A DNA stretch of 64,000 nucleotides from Maylandia zebra (Eukaryota; Chordata; Actinopteri; Cichliformes; Cichlidae), in NCBI RefSeq assembly GCF_041146795.1, contig NC_135183.1:16124840-16188839 (forward strand), in the 5' to 3' direction. Position 1 is the stretch's first letter, and the number at the start of each line of letters is the position of its first letter. A model generated the notes under the pieces. That model made no database searches. It was not told where the DNA came from and saw nothing but the letters and a program-made list of their open reading frames with translations. The position numbers were made by a program, and so were the translations under genes. Shown piece by piece: positions 11,300 through 23,166 of the stretch.

Positions 11300-12150
11300 T
11301 TCGGACTTATCAAGGACACAAATCGAATTCTCGCGAGAATTGCTCGTGTGGTTTTTGGCGTCTGGCGAACCCACTGGTGCACTGTCGACACCTGCTGGAG
11401 AGTGAAGTAAGTACACTAGCACTAGCATATAACTAGATTGCAATGAATAGTTGTAATGTCTACGGAAGTATATTTTGCACTGAAATTATATAAAATAATC
11501 TTTAAAGAAATACACAGGATGCGCATATGAAATACGTGACTAATTTACTCAACGCTTCATATACTCTTCAGTATATCAGGTCGCTGTGTTTTAGATGCTC
11601 TGCAAAGATCAGACTGCAGAAAAGATATGTTACATCTGAAAACATTTAACAAAAAAATAAATAAAAACACAGTTAACTAGACTAACTAACCAATAATCAT
11701 CAGCAATTTTGAGCAAACCAACACCATCACTCATTAAATGACTTGTCAGCCTGCAATAGATATGACATGACATCACGGTCATTTTGTAACAGTGTGGCTA
11801 TGACAGTGTTGTTTAAAGTACAGACAATGGTTTGAGTGGAGACTCTCTTTTTTGTTCTTAACACTTTCTCTTAAGCTCTTTATACAACATACCTTTGCTT
11901 CTCTCTGCAGCTGACTGACAAACTAACAACAGCACAACCAAGAGTAGCCCACAGACAAGTTTTTTTAATACTGCCTTCACCTGACAACTACTCTGCAAAC
12001 TACCACTAACAGAGAATATAACATACAGTATCATAGGAAGGAAAAGTAGGAAGAACACAAGCTCACTGAAACTCAAGTTGTTCCTGATGAAAACCCCTAC
12101 CCTTCTATTTTTAACCAAAAGGTACGAGTCTACATAACTTTTCAATTTAC
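11300..12150. other. NDUFA11 upstream / MRPL55 downstream spacer
   Basis: Presumed NDUFA11 promoter at the left, then AT-rich sequence up to the MRPL55 poly(A) signal. A hydrophobic minus-strand frame at 11858-12145 has no recognisable family and partly overlaps the MRPL55 3' end, so it is not called. No repeat family was recognised. Confidence 0.4.
11329..11338. promoter_or_regulatory. CGCG promoter element (BANP-type palindrome)
   Basis: TCTCGCGAGA, a perfect palindrome lying 30 bases upstream of the NDUFA11 start codon and itself inside a longer palindrome GAATTCTCGCGAGAATT. This motif is known in vertebrate promoters of housekeeping genes and is bound by BANP. Position next to a nuclear-encoded mitochondrial gene fits such a role. 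Function here is inferred. Confidence 0.65.
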
Positions 12151-12156
12151 TTTATT
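12151..12156 (-). promoter_or_regulatory. MRPL55: MRPL55 poly(A) signal candidate
   Basis: TTTATT, AATAAA on the minus strand, about 545 bases after the MRPL55 stop codon. Other weaker signals could be used. Confidence 0.45.
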
Positions 12157-12698
12157 GAAAATAAACAAGGAAACAGCAACATAAAACAACAAGATATATT
12201 TTTTTACTGTTCATAGCAACATGACTGAAAACATACACGGACACATACCTTCTATGCTTCTTTCATGCAGTAGTAGCATAACAAAATTCTACCTTTCACT
12301 GCAAAAATGCCCCTAGCATGCTCAGCAACTAATATATAAAATTCATCAGTAGCCATAGTCAAGGCCATTTTCTTTTATGTGATGGGTATGCCAAATCATG
12401 AAAGGACTCACTAAGATCCAAGAAGCCAATCAATGTCTGCTGTTTTGAAATGTCTGTTTCTGCCTTACAGACTAAAATACTGTCAAGTTCAGCAGTATTT
12501 CCAGAAGTCTCTGTTTCAAGGGGGATTAAAAACTGAACTGGTGTGGACATTACCCAAGTACAACTCAATCGCAATTCAGTTGGTGATCCCTGACATTTTG
12601 CAGTATCACTTAAGAATAAACAAAAAACAAAACACAGACACATAACTTATTTTTTATGGATACTGTATGAGTATGCTTTGCATTTGCATATAAAACTC

Positions 12699-14410
12699 TT
12701 ATTTCTTCTTCCACAAGTGGCTATATTTGTCCACTTTGAAATCATCTTCATACTGGACTCCTGTTTGTTTTTGAGGCTTCTTCACTTCTCTTTTCTTCAG
12801 CCGTACTCGACGTTCCTCTTCTGACAGAGTAGACAGATTTACCGGCATCTTTCAAAACAGATGAATAAAATAAAATTAAAAACAACACATCAGCTCACAT
12901 AAGCAAAATATTAAGTGACATGCTCACTGGCTTCTGCTACAGGACCTGAGCAATTTGTTTTTTTTTTTTTATTATCTATTGAGTCTGCTTTCCTCTTATT
13001 AGCATGTGGAGGGCTGGGTTTGGGTTGTATACAGTAGAATGTTGGAAAAACTAACTGTAAATTTCTTTTAGACAAATACATACATTATTCATATTAGGGG
13101 TGGGGGAAAAAATCGATACTGTGTAGTATCGTGATATTTTGTTTGCTAATAATGTATCGATACAGGGACAGCAGAAATCGATATTTTGTTACAAAAAAGT
13201 TTTTGTGGACTGGAACATGCTCTGACTTCAGAGCATGTTGATCCTTTTTCTGAGCAAGAATCCTGACATTCCTTCACTGTCCAAATGGGTTTAACTTTTT
13301 TTATGGCAGCAATAAACATGACAGTTTACTTATTTTAATTTAAGACATGTTTTGTTTTAATTAAGTTTAAAACTTTTTTATTTAATGTAAAATTATATTT
13401 TGTTTTAATTTACTTTTAAATTCTTCAGTTGCTGAATGGGCTGCATAGTTTTCATAAATTGCATAGTTCAGAATAGCTATAATTGTACCAGATGGTTGCA
13501 TTCAGTTAAGTTGGACTAGACTGTAATAAAAACCGTTCAGTTTGTCAACAATAAAACTGACTGAAACGAGAGAAAGACTGAGTGTGAGACTTTGATATTA
13601 GATAAAATGAATATTGATAAAGTTTACCTTTATGTACAGAATCTGAATATCGCAAAATATTTTTAAAAATTGCGATAATATCGTATCGTGCGTTAAGTAT
13701 TGTGATAATATCGTATCGTGGGATGTATGGTGATTCCCACCTCTAATTCATATATGCTCATTAAGTCATCTAACTGAAAAATGACAGGTCTTAGAAAATA
13801 ACAGTGATGATGTAATTTACATGATCTCTTCTTTTTTGCTTTGAGACTGCACATCTATAAGACTCATGACAAACAGCAAGCCAGGGGATTACTGGCTTTT
13901 AGATATGGTAAACTAACCATTATGATGCGTCTGGGTTCTTTGTATCTGATGCTGACTGTTGACCCATCAGGACGGACTAACATCACAGGATACATCCTCT
14001 CGTATCTCTGCCGACCACAGCATGCAACTGACGCTCTGTTAGAGTTAAGCTGAGGAATCTGAGTGTGGAGCAGCTTAGCCTGGCCGTGCCGATGTGAACG
14101 GGTGAACAAAGGCCAAACACAGCTGCCTATACTGAAAGACGAAAGAAAATCAGTACAGACACATAAAAAGCATGCCACAGACAAATCCAATCTAAGCAAC
14201 ACTTTTCTCTTTTCCAAGTATAACGTTAACATTAGCCTCCTTGATTGAACGGAATTTGAAAATGACTCTTCGTCTGAACTAAGAGAGTTTAATGTTTAAA
14301 AAACAAAACCAACAAAAGAAATAAATATATTTGTAAACATGAATACAGCAGTCTAACCTTGATAACGAACCACGTGAAGCACAAAGTTTGGTTATAAACA
14401 TGTCGAGCAT
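12699..14410 (-). CDS. MRPL55: Mitochondrial ribosomal protein L55 (mL55)
   Basis: Component of the large subunit of the mitochondrial ribosome, specific to metazoans. Three coding exons join in phase: 14358-14410, 13918-14131 and 12699-12848, giving 417 nt and 138 aa (human 128). The N-terminus is basic and free of acidic clusters after the first residues ([15 protein letters not shown]), as expected of a mitochondrial presequence. The core in exon 2 reads [14 protein letters not shown] then [20 protein letters not shown]. Exon 3 opens [20 protein letters not shown] and ends [13 protein letters not shown]. Two in-frame Met codons open exon 1 (14410 and 14401), and the upstream one is used here. 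Intron 2 carries a hAT-like element. NDUFA11 follows downstream on the same strand. Confidence 0.93.
13095..13745. mobile_element. hAT-like non-autonomous element, 651 bp
   Basis: Begins TAGGGGTGGGGGAAAAAATC and ends with the inverse GATTCCCACCTCTA. It is flanked by perfect 8-bp repeats ATTCATAT at 13087-13094 and 13746-13753. Near the ends both arms are rich in ATCGATAC / GTATCGTGATA motifs. No transposase coding remains. It lies in MRPL55 intron 2. Confidence 0.87.
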
Positions 14411-15175
14411 TGGAAAGGTTGCTAAACTGTGACAGGAAACTCTTCAATAGAAGGTCGGACACAGGAGTTGATATAATAAAGGTCCCAGTGAAACAGTATA
14501 TGGCCCAAAAACGTTCCGGGGCGAGGGGATTCTGATTTTCGTTTTCTGTTACGATTTGGTACGATGTTACTCATGCTTCCCAAATGAGTATTTTATAGTT
14601 ATTGACGTAACTAAAATGACATTAAAGTCAAACCTGGTGGTGGTGGGTTGGCTCCTTAAATCGCCGAGGTGTTCAGTCATCTTAGCGTACCAATCAGATT
14701 AGCATATATTTAATTAATAATTATTAAATGTACGCATTTAATAATTCGCACTCTAGAATAATTCTGTCTTGTGTGGAGCTTTCAATTCAGAATACAGACG
14801 ACAAACGGTAAATGAATGATGTTTATTTAACGTAAGGACATACGGTTAGGGTTACTGCTGGTGTTGCAGCGTATGTGTGCAGTCAGTGTGCTGCATACAT
14901 GCCGATCTGACAATGTATGTTGACTTGGCTGCAGTGGGGATTGAATAAAATAAAATACATCTTGTTCCTGAACGTCATTAAACAATTCAATCCACTTTTA
15001 CATATGTAGCAGCAGCAGCACCATTTCATCTGTACGCATCTTTATAGCTGAGTTACCCTGCGGAGGGCAGTAGTACACATAGAAGCGTCTGTTATAGGAC
15101 GAAGAAGATATCCCGTGATCTGTTAGGGAAGTACAGCTGAGGACGTGTTTTGTCGAGTAGTTTTTATATGTTCGG
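14411..15175. promoter_or_regulatory. Presumed divergent promoter region MRPL55 / CTNS
   Basis: MRPL55 starts leftward at 14410 and CTNS lies rightward, so this stretch should hold both promoters. A G|GTAAAG donor at 15175/15176 could end a non-coding CTNS first exon. It would splice to the acceptor TTTTACAG ending at 17151. CpG density is modest and no TATA box is clear. The exact start sites are not visible from sequence. Confidence 0.4.
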
Positions 15176-15212
15176 GTAAAGATTTATTCGTTCATTACTT
15201 AACGCAAGCCTA

Positions 15213-15793
15213 TTGCTTTATTATTTGTGTGTACGTGTTCTTTCAGACCAAATAGGTAAGATGAAGACATCGCTTTATCTCAGACAACTTTGTTATTTTA
15301 TTAGACTTCATTTGATGCATTTGATTCCTTGGAAGATGCGTTTGTCTTGTCTGATCTATATAAACTTGGCTTTGGTGCGCTATACTAAAAAAAAACCCCT
15401 CTATACTAACAGTGATAGTTGTATTAAACTTCCTTGTGGTACATCCCCTAGATTTTCTGAAATGTGGGGGAGGTTCCGTCAGTTCAGTTTATTTCTGCTG
15501 CACATCAGTAAAATCCAACTATTGAGAAGCAGAGCTACGTGGGGCTCACCTCAAACACTCCATATGAAGACGAAGTGAATAGTTTTAGGACGGAGGCAAA
15601 GTTTTTGACTGTGGACTGTGACTATCACCACTTATCAAGGGCAGGTATACCAAATCATGCAGCCTTAAGGCTGAGGGTAACACCATATATCCAAAAGAGA
15701 AGAATTTTCAAGCAGGTTGGCAGCATATCAAGGAAGACAACTGTGAATTATTTTACTAAGCTATACTGGTATGAATCAGCTCAACAAGTTTAA
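15213..15793 (+). other. Unrecognised overlapping reading frames
   Basis: Two plus-strand frames (15213-15578 and 15539-15793) encode 121 and 84 aa. The second, with FRTEAKFLTVDCDYHHLSR and RRIFKQVGSISRKTTVNY, reads like protein of a decayed mobile element but I cannot name a family. The perfect acceptor/donor pair TTTCAG / GTAAG around 15247-15259 might also mark non-coding CTNS exon sequence. No function is proposed. Confidence 0.25.
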
Positions 15794-16594
15794 TTTAATA
15801 CAGTATATTTAACGAAACACTGTTTTGTAATGTTAAACGTAGAATATATTGACATGGACATGCATTTAGGATGACCTGCTGGTTATCACTTTTGTCGGTG
15901 AAGCAATGAAATCAGTGGTAGGCACTACAGCTCCATTTCTAAACTTTCTATGCCATGTTTCATGCTGAAATACACAGCATTTACTTACCTGCCAACTGGA
16001 AAGAAATTATTCCAAACTGATTCATTGATAAACTTTGGTTTCCATCGTGAGTGATCCGCTACTCAGTGTCTTCTTTTTAAATCATGACTATCGATTTTAA
16101 ATCAAATCAGTCACTCTGAGGATAAACACAAACAAACAGCCCAGCTGATGTGATGAAAGGTGTGATGAATGATGAGGCACATTTATTTATTTTATACAAT
16201 ATAATGAGTTAATGCAGCTGTATTATAATTATTTGCAGTTAGCTTAATTTGGATTGTTCTCTGAAGATAATATTGACACCTATATGCATTTTCATGACCT
16301 GGGAATTGCAGTCTTCTTTTTTTTTGTGAGGTCAAATAAACTATGATATAGCCTGCTCACAGAAATTGACAAATCTGCAGATGCAACATCTGGAACACGG
16401 AGAGTGAAATATGTAAACAAATCTAACTAGTTAACATGAAATCCAGGTAACCCGGGAAACAGATATTTATCTGATTAATCTTATTAAAACATGAAACAAA
16501 AACAGGACCTTTGTACTTTCACCTGTGTTTGGCTTTGAATAACAGACATTAAATGATCTACAGCCTACATTGTGTTTTCAGTAATAGTTTTTAC

Positions 16595-17027
16595 TAGGGC
16601 TGGGCGATATGAGGATATATCGCGATACACAATATATATCATGATATGTTTAAAAAGCCTCCAAAAAAATATTTATTTTCAACCCTATAGTGCCTAAAAT
16701 TGCCCTGGTATACTCATTCAAATCGGCCATTTTTTTCAACTTTGAATACAACAAGTCTGAATGAATTGAAATGTTTTATTTTAACCATTTGTTAACCATC
16801 AGTTGCACACAGAGGTTTTTCCACAAATGACAATACTGTCACATTAAGTCTCTTTCTGTGGTCAACACTAGACCTTTAACAAACAAAAGATCACGGCAAC
16901 AAAAAGGACATCAAACAAGAATTCATGAGACAAAATAAAACAACTGAAATTAAGCTGGTTTATTTATTCATCAAACACGGAAAAAATTGCGATAGATCAC
17001 GTACATGCAGTATAAAGCCCACCCCTA
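16595..17027. mobile_element. hAT-like MITE, 433 bp
   Basis: Begins TAGGGCTGGGCGATATGAGG and ends with the inverse AGCCCACCCCTA. Flanking 8-mers GTTTTTAC (16587-16594) and ATTTTTAC (17028-17035) match at 7 of 8. Same terminal family as the elements at 4157 and 6843. It ends about 115 bases before the first coding exon of CTNS. Confidence 0.8.
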
Positions 17028-17153
17028 ATTTTTACCTGAAGTATCTGTTTAATCCTCTTATCTTACACTATAATTTTGATTGCATTGGATAGCTCTGATT
17101 TCCAATGACTTCTGGCTGCTTTCTTTTCTTTAGGTTTTCATAATTTTACAGAG

Positions 17154-20100
17154 ATGACAGGCCAAGGTTTGGGAAAGAGATGCCTACCTGCTCAGCTGCT
17201 GGTGTTCTGGATGTTGACCAACATGTCTGGTGATGAACTGTTATGATTAAATGAATCCGTTTCACTGCAGAAAAATACATAAAATGTGAAATTAACACTA
17301 ACGCTGCCCTCCAACACTCTGCTTGTACTTCAGAATCCAGATTGAGTTTGTTTGCTCCTCAGGCTGTTACACTTGAGGAATACTCTAAAAATGCCGTCGT
17401 TATTACTTCCAGGTAATAGTATTTTAGATAAGCCATATTACCAGTGTAGATATATATAAGTGTACTTTCTGTGTTTAATAATAGAAAGCCTGTTAAAATT
17501 GCAATAAAACGATTCTGTATACAGTACCAGTGTTTTCAGCATGTAATACATTTACAGTTATATTCTGGAAAACCTTTTTGGATTCTGGGTTAATTGAAAT
17601 AATTGTAGTTATCATTTGTACTACACATTGAATTATTTGCAAGACTTTTATAGCTACATCATAGTTTTAAAGGATACAGAACTTCATCTCACAGTCATCA
17701 GCAACCTTTCTGTTTTTTCTTTTCTAAATCCATTGTTAACTACATTACATAGCAGATAGAACCAAAGAGAAGCGATATTATACCCATATGAAGTAAGATG
17801 TGTTAAACTGGCATTTAATATAGACTTTGTTATTGCAAGCGTTAACATTTGTATTGTTCCCTTTGGTGTTTCGTGTCTTTGTGCAGTTCCCCTCTCAACC
17901 AGTCAGCTGTGATTCACCTAAATGTAACACACAGCTCCAAGATAAACTACTCGTCTATAATCACAGTGCCTGAGGAGGTAAGAAACCAAACATGAAAAAA
18001 TGATGCTGCATATGAGGCAACAAAACATGGGCTTAACAAAACATTTCAAGCTAGGATACTTTTGAGGAAGTCAGGTTGGATGTTTGTTTTTTTAATAACT
18101 TTGTAATATCATAATATGAACACAACAACACCTCTGATTACAGAAAGGTTAAAGAATGATTGGGTATAAAAAGAGCCTCTCAGAGGTTGATGGAGTCCAT
18201 AACTATTATCATAGGCCAGTTCCTCTTTTGCTGCTGTTTTTTGAATTTATAAGACAAAATCAGACCTGCGTTACCTAAGTTTGATGAAACTAAATTATTA
18301 TTTTTTATCAAAATGTATTTGTGACAGTAGGCAGAGACCAAAATCTATGTGAGTTTTTTGTTTAGGTCATGATGCCAGTACAAGCTACCGCTGTCAGTTT
18401 TAATGTGACAGCCCATGATGTTGGTCAGGTGACCACATATCTGGTTACCAACAGCACAGAGCTCAACAGGTGGGTGTCAGTCCAGCACGAAGAAAATAAT
18501 TTCCTTCACTGAATGCAATAATTGAATATCTTAAAGTGACCACTTTCTTCTTCAAATTTGGTGTCCAAATCTTATAAACTGAGTCTTGGTGCCAGTGAAT
18601 CTCCTGTTAAGTTTTTAATTCTCTCCAGACTGTACAAGCTATTACAAGACATTGGTTGAAGCAGCAGAGCACAAACGCACTGAAATGTGTTTTCTTTGTC
18701 CCCTTTTGTCACGCAAAACGTCTGGATCTCAAAATGGTTATAAGCTAATGGTTGAAAAGATAGAAAGTTGTTAATTCTGCACTACTCAGAGCTAATGATG
18801 CTCACGATGAGATGGAATTTTCCTGTTTTTATTGTAAAGCACTTTGGTGTACTGCTGGTGCTATACAAATAAAGTTGTATTGTATTGTATGGATGGAGGG
18901 ATCCACCAGAGGCCGGCTGATGTCTGCTGCCATTTTATTTTTTAACTGATTAACTGTCCAGTTTCTTTGTGTACATAAGCTATATCTTTTTTTCCAGTGT
19001 GCCTGTCAGGATCCGCTTCATAGTTGTCCATAGCAATGTCCTGTCCATAATTAGTGAAGTCATTGGTTGGATTTACTTTCTGGCCTGGTCAGTGTCTTTT
19101 TATCCACAAGCCTTCGAAAACTGGAGGAGAAAAAGGTAGTTTTCAAACATCTTTTATCTGTCCCTATGTATTTCCTTCTTATTATTGTTATCATTTTGTA
19201 GTTAGACTGACATCTATCTAAATGGTTTTACGTGTGATTTTTTTTTTTTTTTCCCCTTCATCTTTTTGTTTTTAATAGTTTTGCATTCGGCTAAAGTAAA
19301 TCACTACTGGTAGCATAAGGCGGTACATCAGTACATAAATCAGTGCCTTTGTCAGAAGGTTTGTTGTGTCTCCAAGTACAGTTTCAAGAGCATAGAGATT
19401 TAAGGAGACAAGCAGTTACTGGACCACAGCAACCTCCCTGAACATGATCCAGTAATCATTGCAGTGGCAGACACCCAAGAAAGGGTTTCAAATTTGAAAA
19501 GTTAGACAGAACCAGGCCTTGACACGATTTACACCTAACAAGACTGGCTACGGATACATATCTATGTTAGCTTCTTTACATAGATATCGAGCTCAATTCA
19601 AGCCCAAAAAGAGTGAAGGTAGTCAGGTATGAGTGGATTGTACTACTAGAAGACAACATTGCAGAAATTGAGGATAGCTGTAAGTACCTTGGAAGGCAAA
19701 TGAGAACCAGGAAGAGTCCACTATAGAAAAGCTGCAACTACCTGCAGAGAATAAGTCACGGCCAGAGGAGTAAACTGAATGGAAAGAACAAGAGCCAGGC
19801 AATCGACACCTACGCCCAACCTAGTTGTCAGAGCTGGTCAAAGGAAAAAATAGAAGTCACTGACTTCAAGACAGGAAAGCTTTTTACCATGCATGAAGGG
19901 TTTCACCCCAAGTCCAGCACCCTGAGACTGTACGCCAAGCAGAAGGAAGGAAAGAGGACTAGTGAGTGTCAGAACTGCTATTCAGGATAAAACAGCAAAG
20001 GGCCATGAGTGCATCAGCCACAAGTGATCGTGTGCTTATTAGATACCTCGGGCAGCAGAAACCTGAAAAAGGACCCGAGCAAGAAGAGGAACTAAGAAGA

Positions 20101-22515
20101 GGAATCATCGTGGAAGGACAGGGCACTGCACAGCATGTACTGTTGGCAGGCAGAAGAAGTCTAAAAATCTAAAAATCCTACCAGTGGCTGGACAAAGCTG
20201 GACTGAAAGACAGCACAGAGGCACTAATCATGGCAGCACAAGGTCAAGGTCTAGGCACAATATCAGTAGAGGCAAAGGCCTACAACACCAGGCAAGATCA
20301 AGAAAAGATCTGACACAGGGCGGAGGGGAGGGAGAATCTAGAAAATGAATGACATTGATTGCCCTGACTTTTTCTCTTCAGTCTCTCTTGTGTGTTGGGT
20401 TTAATGTGGTGTGAAATTTGTAGAATGTTTTAAAAATAAAGTTACTCAAAATTAAAACTAACATGTTTGTCTTCAGTGTTGTAGGTCTCAACTTTGACTT
20501 CCTGGCTCTCAACCTGACGGGTTTCATTGCTTACAGCGTCTTCAATATAGGACTGTTCTGGATACCGTCTATAAAGGTAACTCCAGCCACTGAATGGACA
20601 CTCCATTGTTTATACACATGAAGAATAGGATACCAGCCAGTACCAGTGAGTCTAGAGAAACCTTTGAAAGTTAAATGCTTAATTAGATTTATAACTGTAT
20701 TTAACATACTGTCTCCTTGAGTACAACTCTACGATCTTTTCACTCAACTGTCTGTGAATTTGAAGACATTCCATCCATTTGTGGCATTTCTTGATGATCA
20801 GTTGATGTTTTTCATGACTACACTGGACGATCCACCTAGTGGCTGTTGCCTTTGTATAGAATAACATTAGGTTTTGCATAATACATACATAATACTTTTT
20901 GTTAAGCTACTGTGTGCTCCTCCTGTAGGAGGAGTTTCTGAAGAGGAACCCTAATGGAATCAACCCTGTGACTGCTAATGATGTTTTCTTCAGTCTCCAT
21001 GCTGTCCTGCTGTGTTTGGTCTACTTCAGCCAGGCTACTGTGTATGAGGTATGTGTATGTCATTTCATATACTTACAGACTTTCTGCTTTAAGACACTTA
21101 AAGCAGAGGAGCAGAATAATTTAATGTAATGACTTTATTGTTAAGACTGAATACGACATGACTCTCAAAATCACTTTTATCACAGAGTCAGTTTGTTTGG
21201 CAGGATGTCTCAGACTCAGGACGGGTGTATAATGCTAGGTGCCATTTTTCTTACAGAGGGGTGGACAGAGAGTCTCTCGGACGGCCTTGGTGTTATTGCT
21301 GATTGGCTGGATGTTTGCTTTGATCAGCTTATTTGTTGCTGTAGCCAAAACAATCACCTGGCTGGACTACCTTTACTATTTCTCTTACATTAAGCTAGCA
21401 GTGACTCTTATCAAATATGTCCCACAGGTAAGACTCAAACACAAACTGGACTTGCACATTAAATAATGAATACTAGACTGAAACCATATTAAAAAAAATC
21501 TTGCGTTGTTGGATGTTCCATCGATTTAATGTGTTTTGATGCCCACCTTCACTGCCCACCAGTGGTGCATCTGTCTACATTTCTTTTACAGTAACAGTGC
21601 CACATGTTAAGAGATTTATTACAGTAAACATGTTTTAGAAATACAATGTTCACATCTAACCTGATTAATACACTGCTAAACAAAACACTTTTTAATTAGA
21701 GTGTGTCATTAAGTTGGGATATTGATCTTGGTCAGTTAATTAGCAGGGGGTTATTAAAGAGTTTTAGCTGCTTAATGTTAATGAAATTAACAATAGGCGC
21801 ACTAGAGGGGCACCTCCTCTCTTCACCTGATATGACCTGATGATTTTTGAGCAGTGTACAAGTCTCAAATGTTCTATGCCATATTTATTTTTATCAGCAG
21901 TGAATACAGTTGATGGCTTTCCTGTGTTTCCAGGCATACATGAACTACAAAAGACAGAGTACTGAAGGATGGAGCATTGGCAATGTGTTACTGGACTTCA
22001 CTGGTGGATTCTTCAGCATTCTCCAGATGATTCTGCAGTCTTATAACAATGGTAATTACAGTAGTTTGCTTACTGTACATACAAAAATATTTAATGAAAT
22101 AAGCAGGATTTCTGAAGCGACGGAAAGAAAGGAAATGTTGACATGAAAAGTAAAAGTGTGTTTACTGTGCTTATTTTACCCCTCAGCTATAAGAAGCTGA
22201 TGGGTATTGTTGTCACCTCGCCCTGTGGGCGGCATGGAGAAGTGATAACTTGAGAAGAATTAGGATTTTTAAATGGTTAAATAGGTGCATCTACTTTACC
22301 ACCTGTACTGTTGATGTGAGCACTGGAGCATTTTGACGGTATCTCTGTATTAATTTTGATCCTCAGATGAGTGGAAGCTGGTGTTTGGTGATCCTACAAA
22401 GTTCGGTCTGGGTCTGTTCTCCATCGTGTTTGACATCCTTTTTATCACTCAGCACTATGTTCTCTACAGACGATCGTCACAGTATGAACCACTCGTGAAC
22501 CAACAAGGAGACTGA
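17154..22515 (+). CDS. CTNS: Cystinosin, lysosomal cystine/H+ symporter
   Basis: Exports cystine from lysosomes, driven by protons; a seven-helix PQ-loop protein. Ten coding exons join in phase: 17154-17229, 17334-17412, 17887-17977, 18366-18469, 18998-19135, 20477-20576, 20929-21048, 21257-21427, 21934-22051 and 22367-22515, giving 1146 nt and 381 aa (human 367). A signal peptide ([12 protein letters not shown]) is followed by a glycosylated luminal domain with several N-X-S/T sites. Both PQ motifs are present: SFYPQ in exon 5 of this list and KYVPQ ending exon 8. The proton-linked Asp lies in [11 protein letters not shown] (about residue 314). The C-terminus carries a YEPL lysosomal sorting motif. 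Start chosen because it precedes the signal peptide and lies 2 bases after an acceptor. Confidence 0.95.
18832..18890 (+). repeat. Teleost LINE/SINE 3' tail
   Basis: GTAAAGCACTTTGGTGTACTG followed by CTATACAAATAAAGTTGTATTG and a short TGTAT repeat (positions 18834-18890) is the common 3' end of an abundant fish retroposon family. It lies in a CTNS intron. Confidence 0.6.
19600..20340 (+). pseudogene. Non-LTR retrotransposon ORF fragment
   Basis: Plus-strand blocks with stops and shifts encode the post-polymerase region of a teleost [52 protein letters not shown] and [12 protein letters not shown]. The order and wording match an R2-like family common in fish. No polymerase core and no endonuclease is present. 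It is inserted between CTNS exons ending at 19135 and starting at 20477. Confidence 0.7.
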
Positions 22516-22936
22516 TACTCGCTGGAGTGACCCAAAGAAGCACATTTATGTACAGCTTTAAAGAGAACTTATGGTTGTTGTTTGACTTTCATTGTGAAAA
22601 TAATCTGGCCAGTTTCTTCAAAGCAGGGATTTACACGTCTCATTAACACCAACTCACGTATGAATATTAATTAAGAAAAGGGAAGACAGAAATTAATTGA
22701 AAAAGCAACTGTAACACTAACTGTTATTATCCATGTCATTCGTAATTAAGGTGGTAAACCTGTTATAAACCAGGTTACCATAGCGAGTCAGTTTCTCTAA
22801 ACTTTCACTTCTAATCATTTTCTGACAACTACTGTCTTGAATCAAGACTTTACTGCAAATGAAACTGTGATAACTAAGTAATTTGCTGTAACACAGACAA
22901 GAGACCTTTAGGTGTGATAAGTTACTAATGAGGATT

Positions 22937-22942
22937 AATAAA
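22937..22942 (+). promoter_or_regulatory. CTNS: CTNS poly(A) signal
   Basis: AATAAA about 420 bases after the CTNS stop, followed by GTG-rich and T-rich sequence. The converging TRAPPC8 transcript probably ends about 200 bases further on. Confidence 0.7.
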
Positions 22943-23160
22943 GTGCTTTTTCATTGTACTCTTTGTCTTGTAAGCTGCCATGGAAGTCTTGTTTCAGTGT
23001 ACTCCAGATTATGTGCTACAAACTTTCTTCGCTAAATTACGCAAATAACCACCACATGTGAATATTTGATTCTATAATGCAGAGGCTGTAGTCCAAAATT
23101 ACCAGGAAAAAAAAAAAAAGATGCCATGACCTTGACATTCCTTTACAGTATCATTAGACT

Positions 23161-23166
23161 TTTATT
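23161..23166 (-). promoter_or_regulatory. TRAPPC8: TRAPPC8 poly(A) signal candidate
   Basis: TTTATT, AATAAA on the minus strand, about 400 bases past the TRAPPC8 stop. An A-run at 23108-23120 follows on the plus strand. Confidence 0.5.

Noticed and set aside
11858-12145. Hydrophobic minus-strand frame
   Set aside because: No family recognised, no splice or start support, and it lies beside the MRPL55 3' end.
13841-14053. Plus-strand 70-aa frame
   Set aside because: It is the complement of MRPL55 exon 2.
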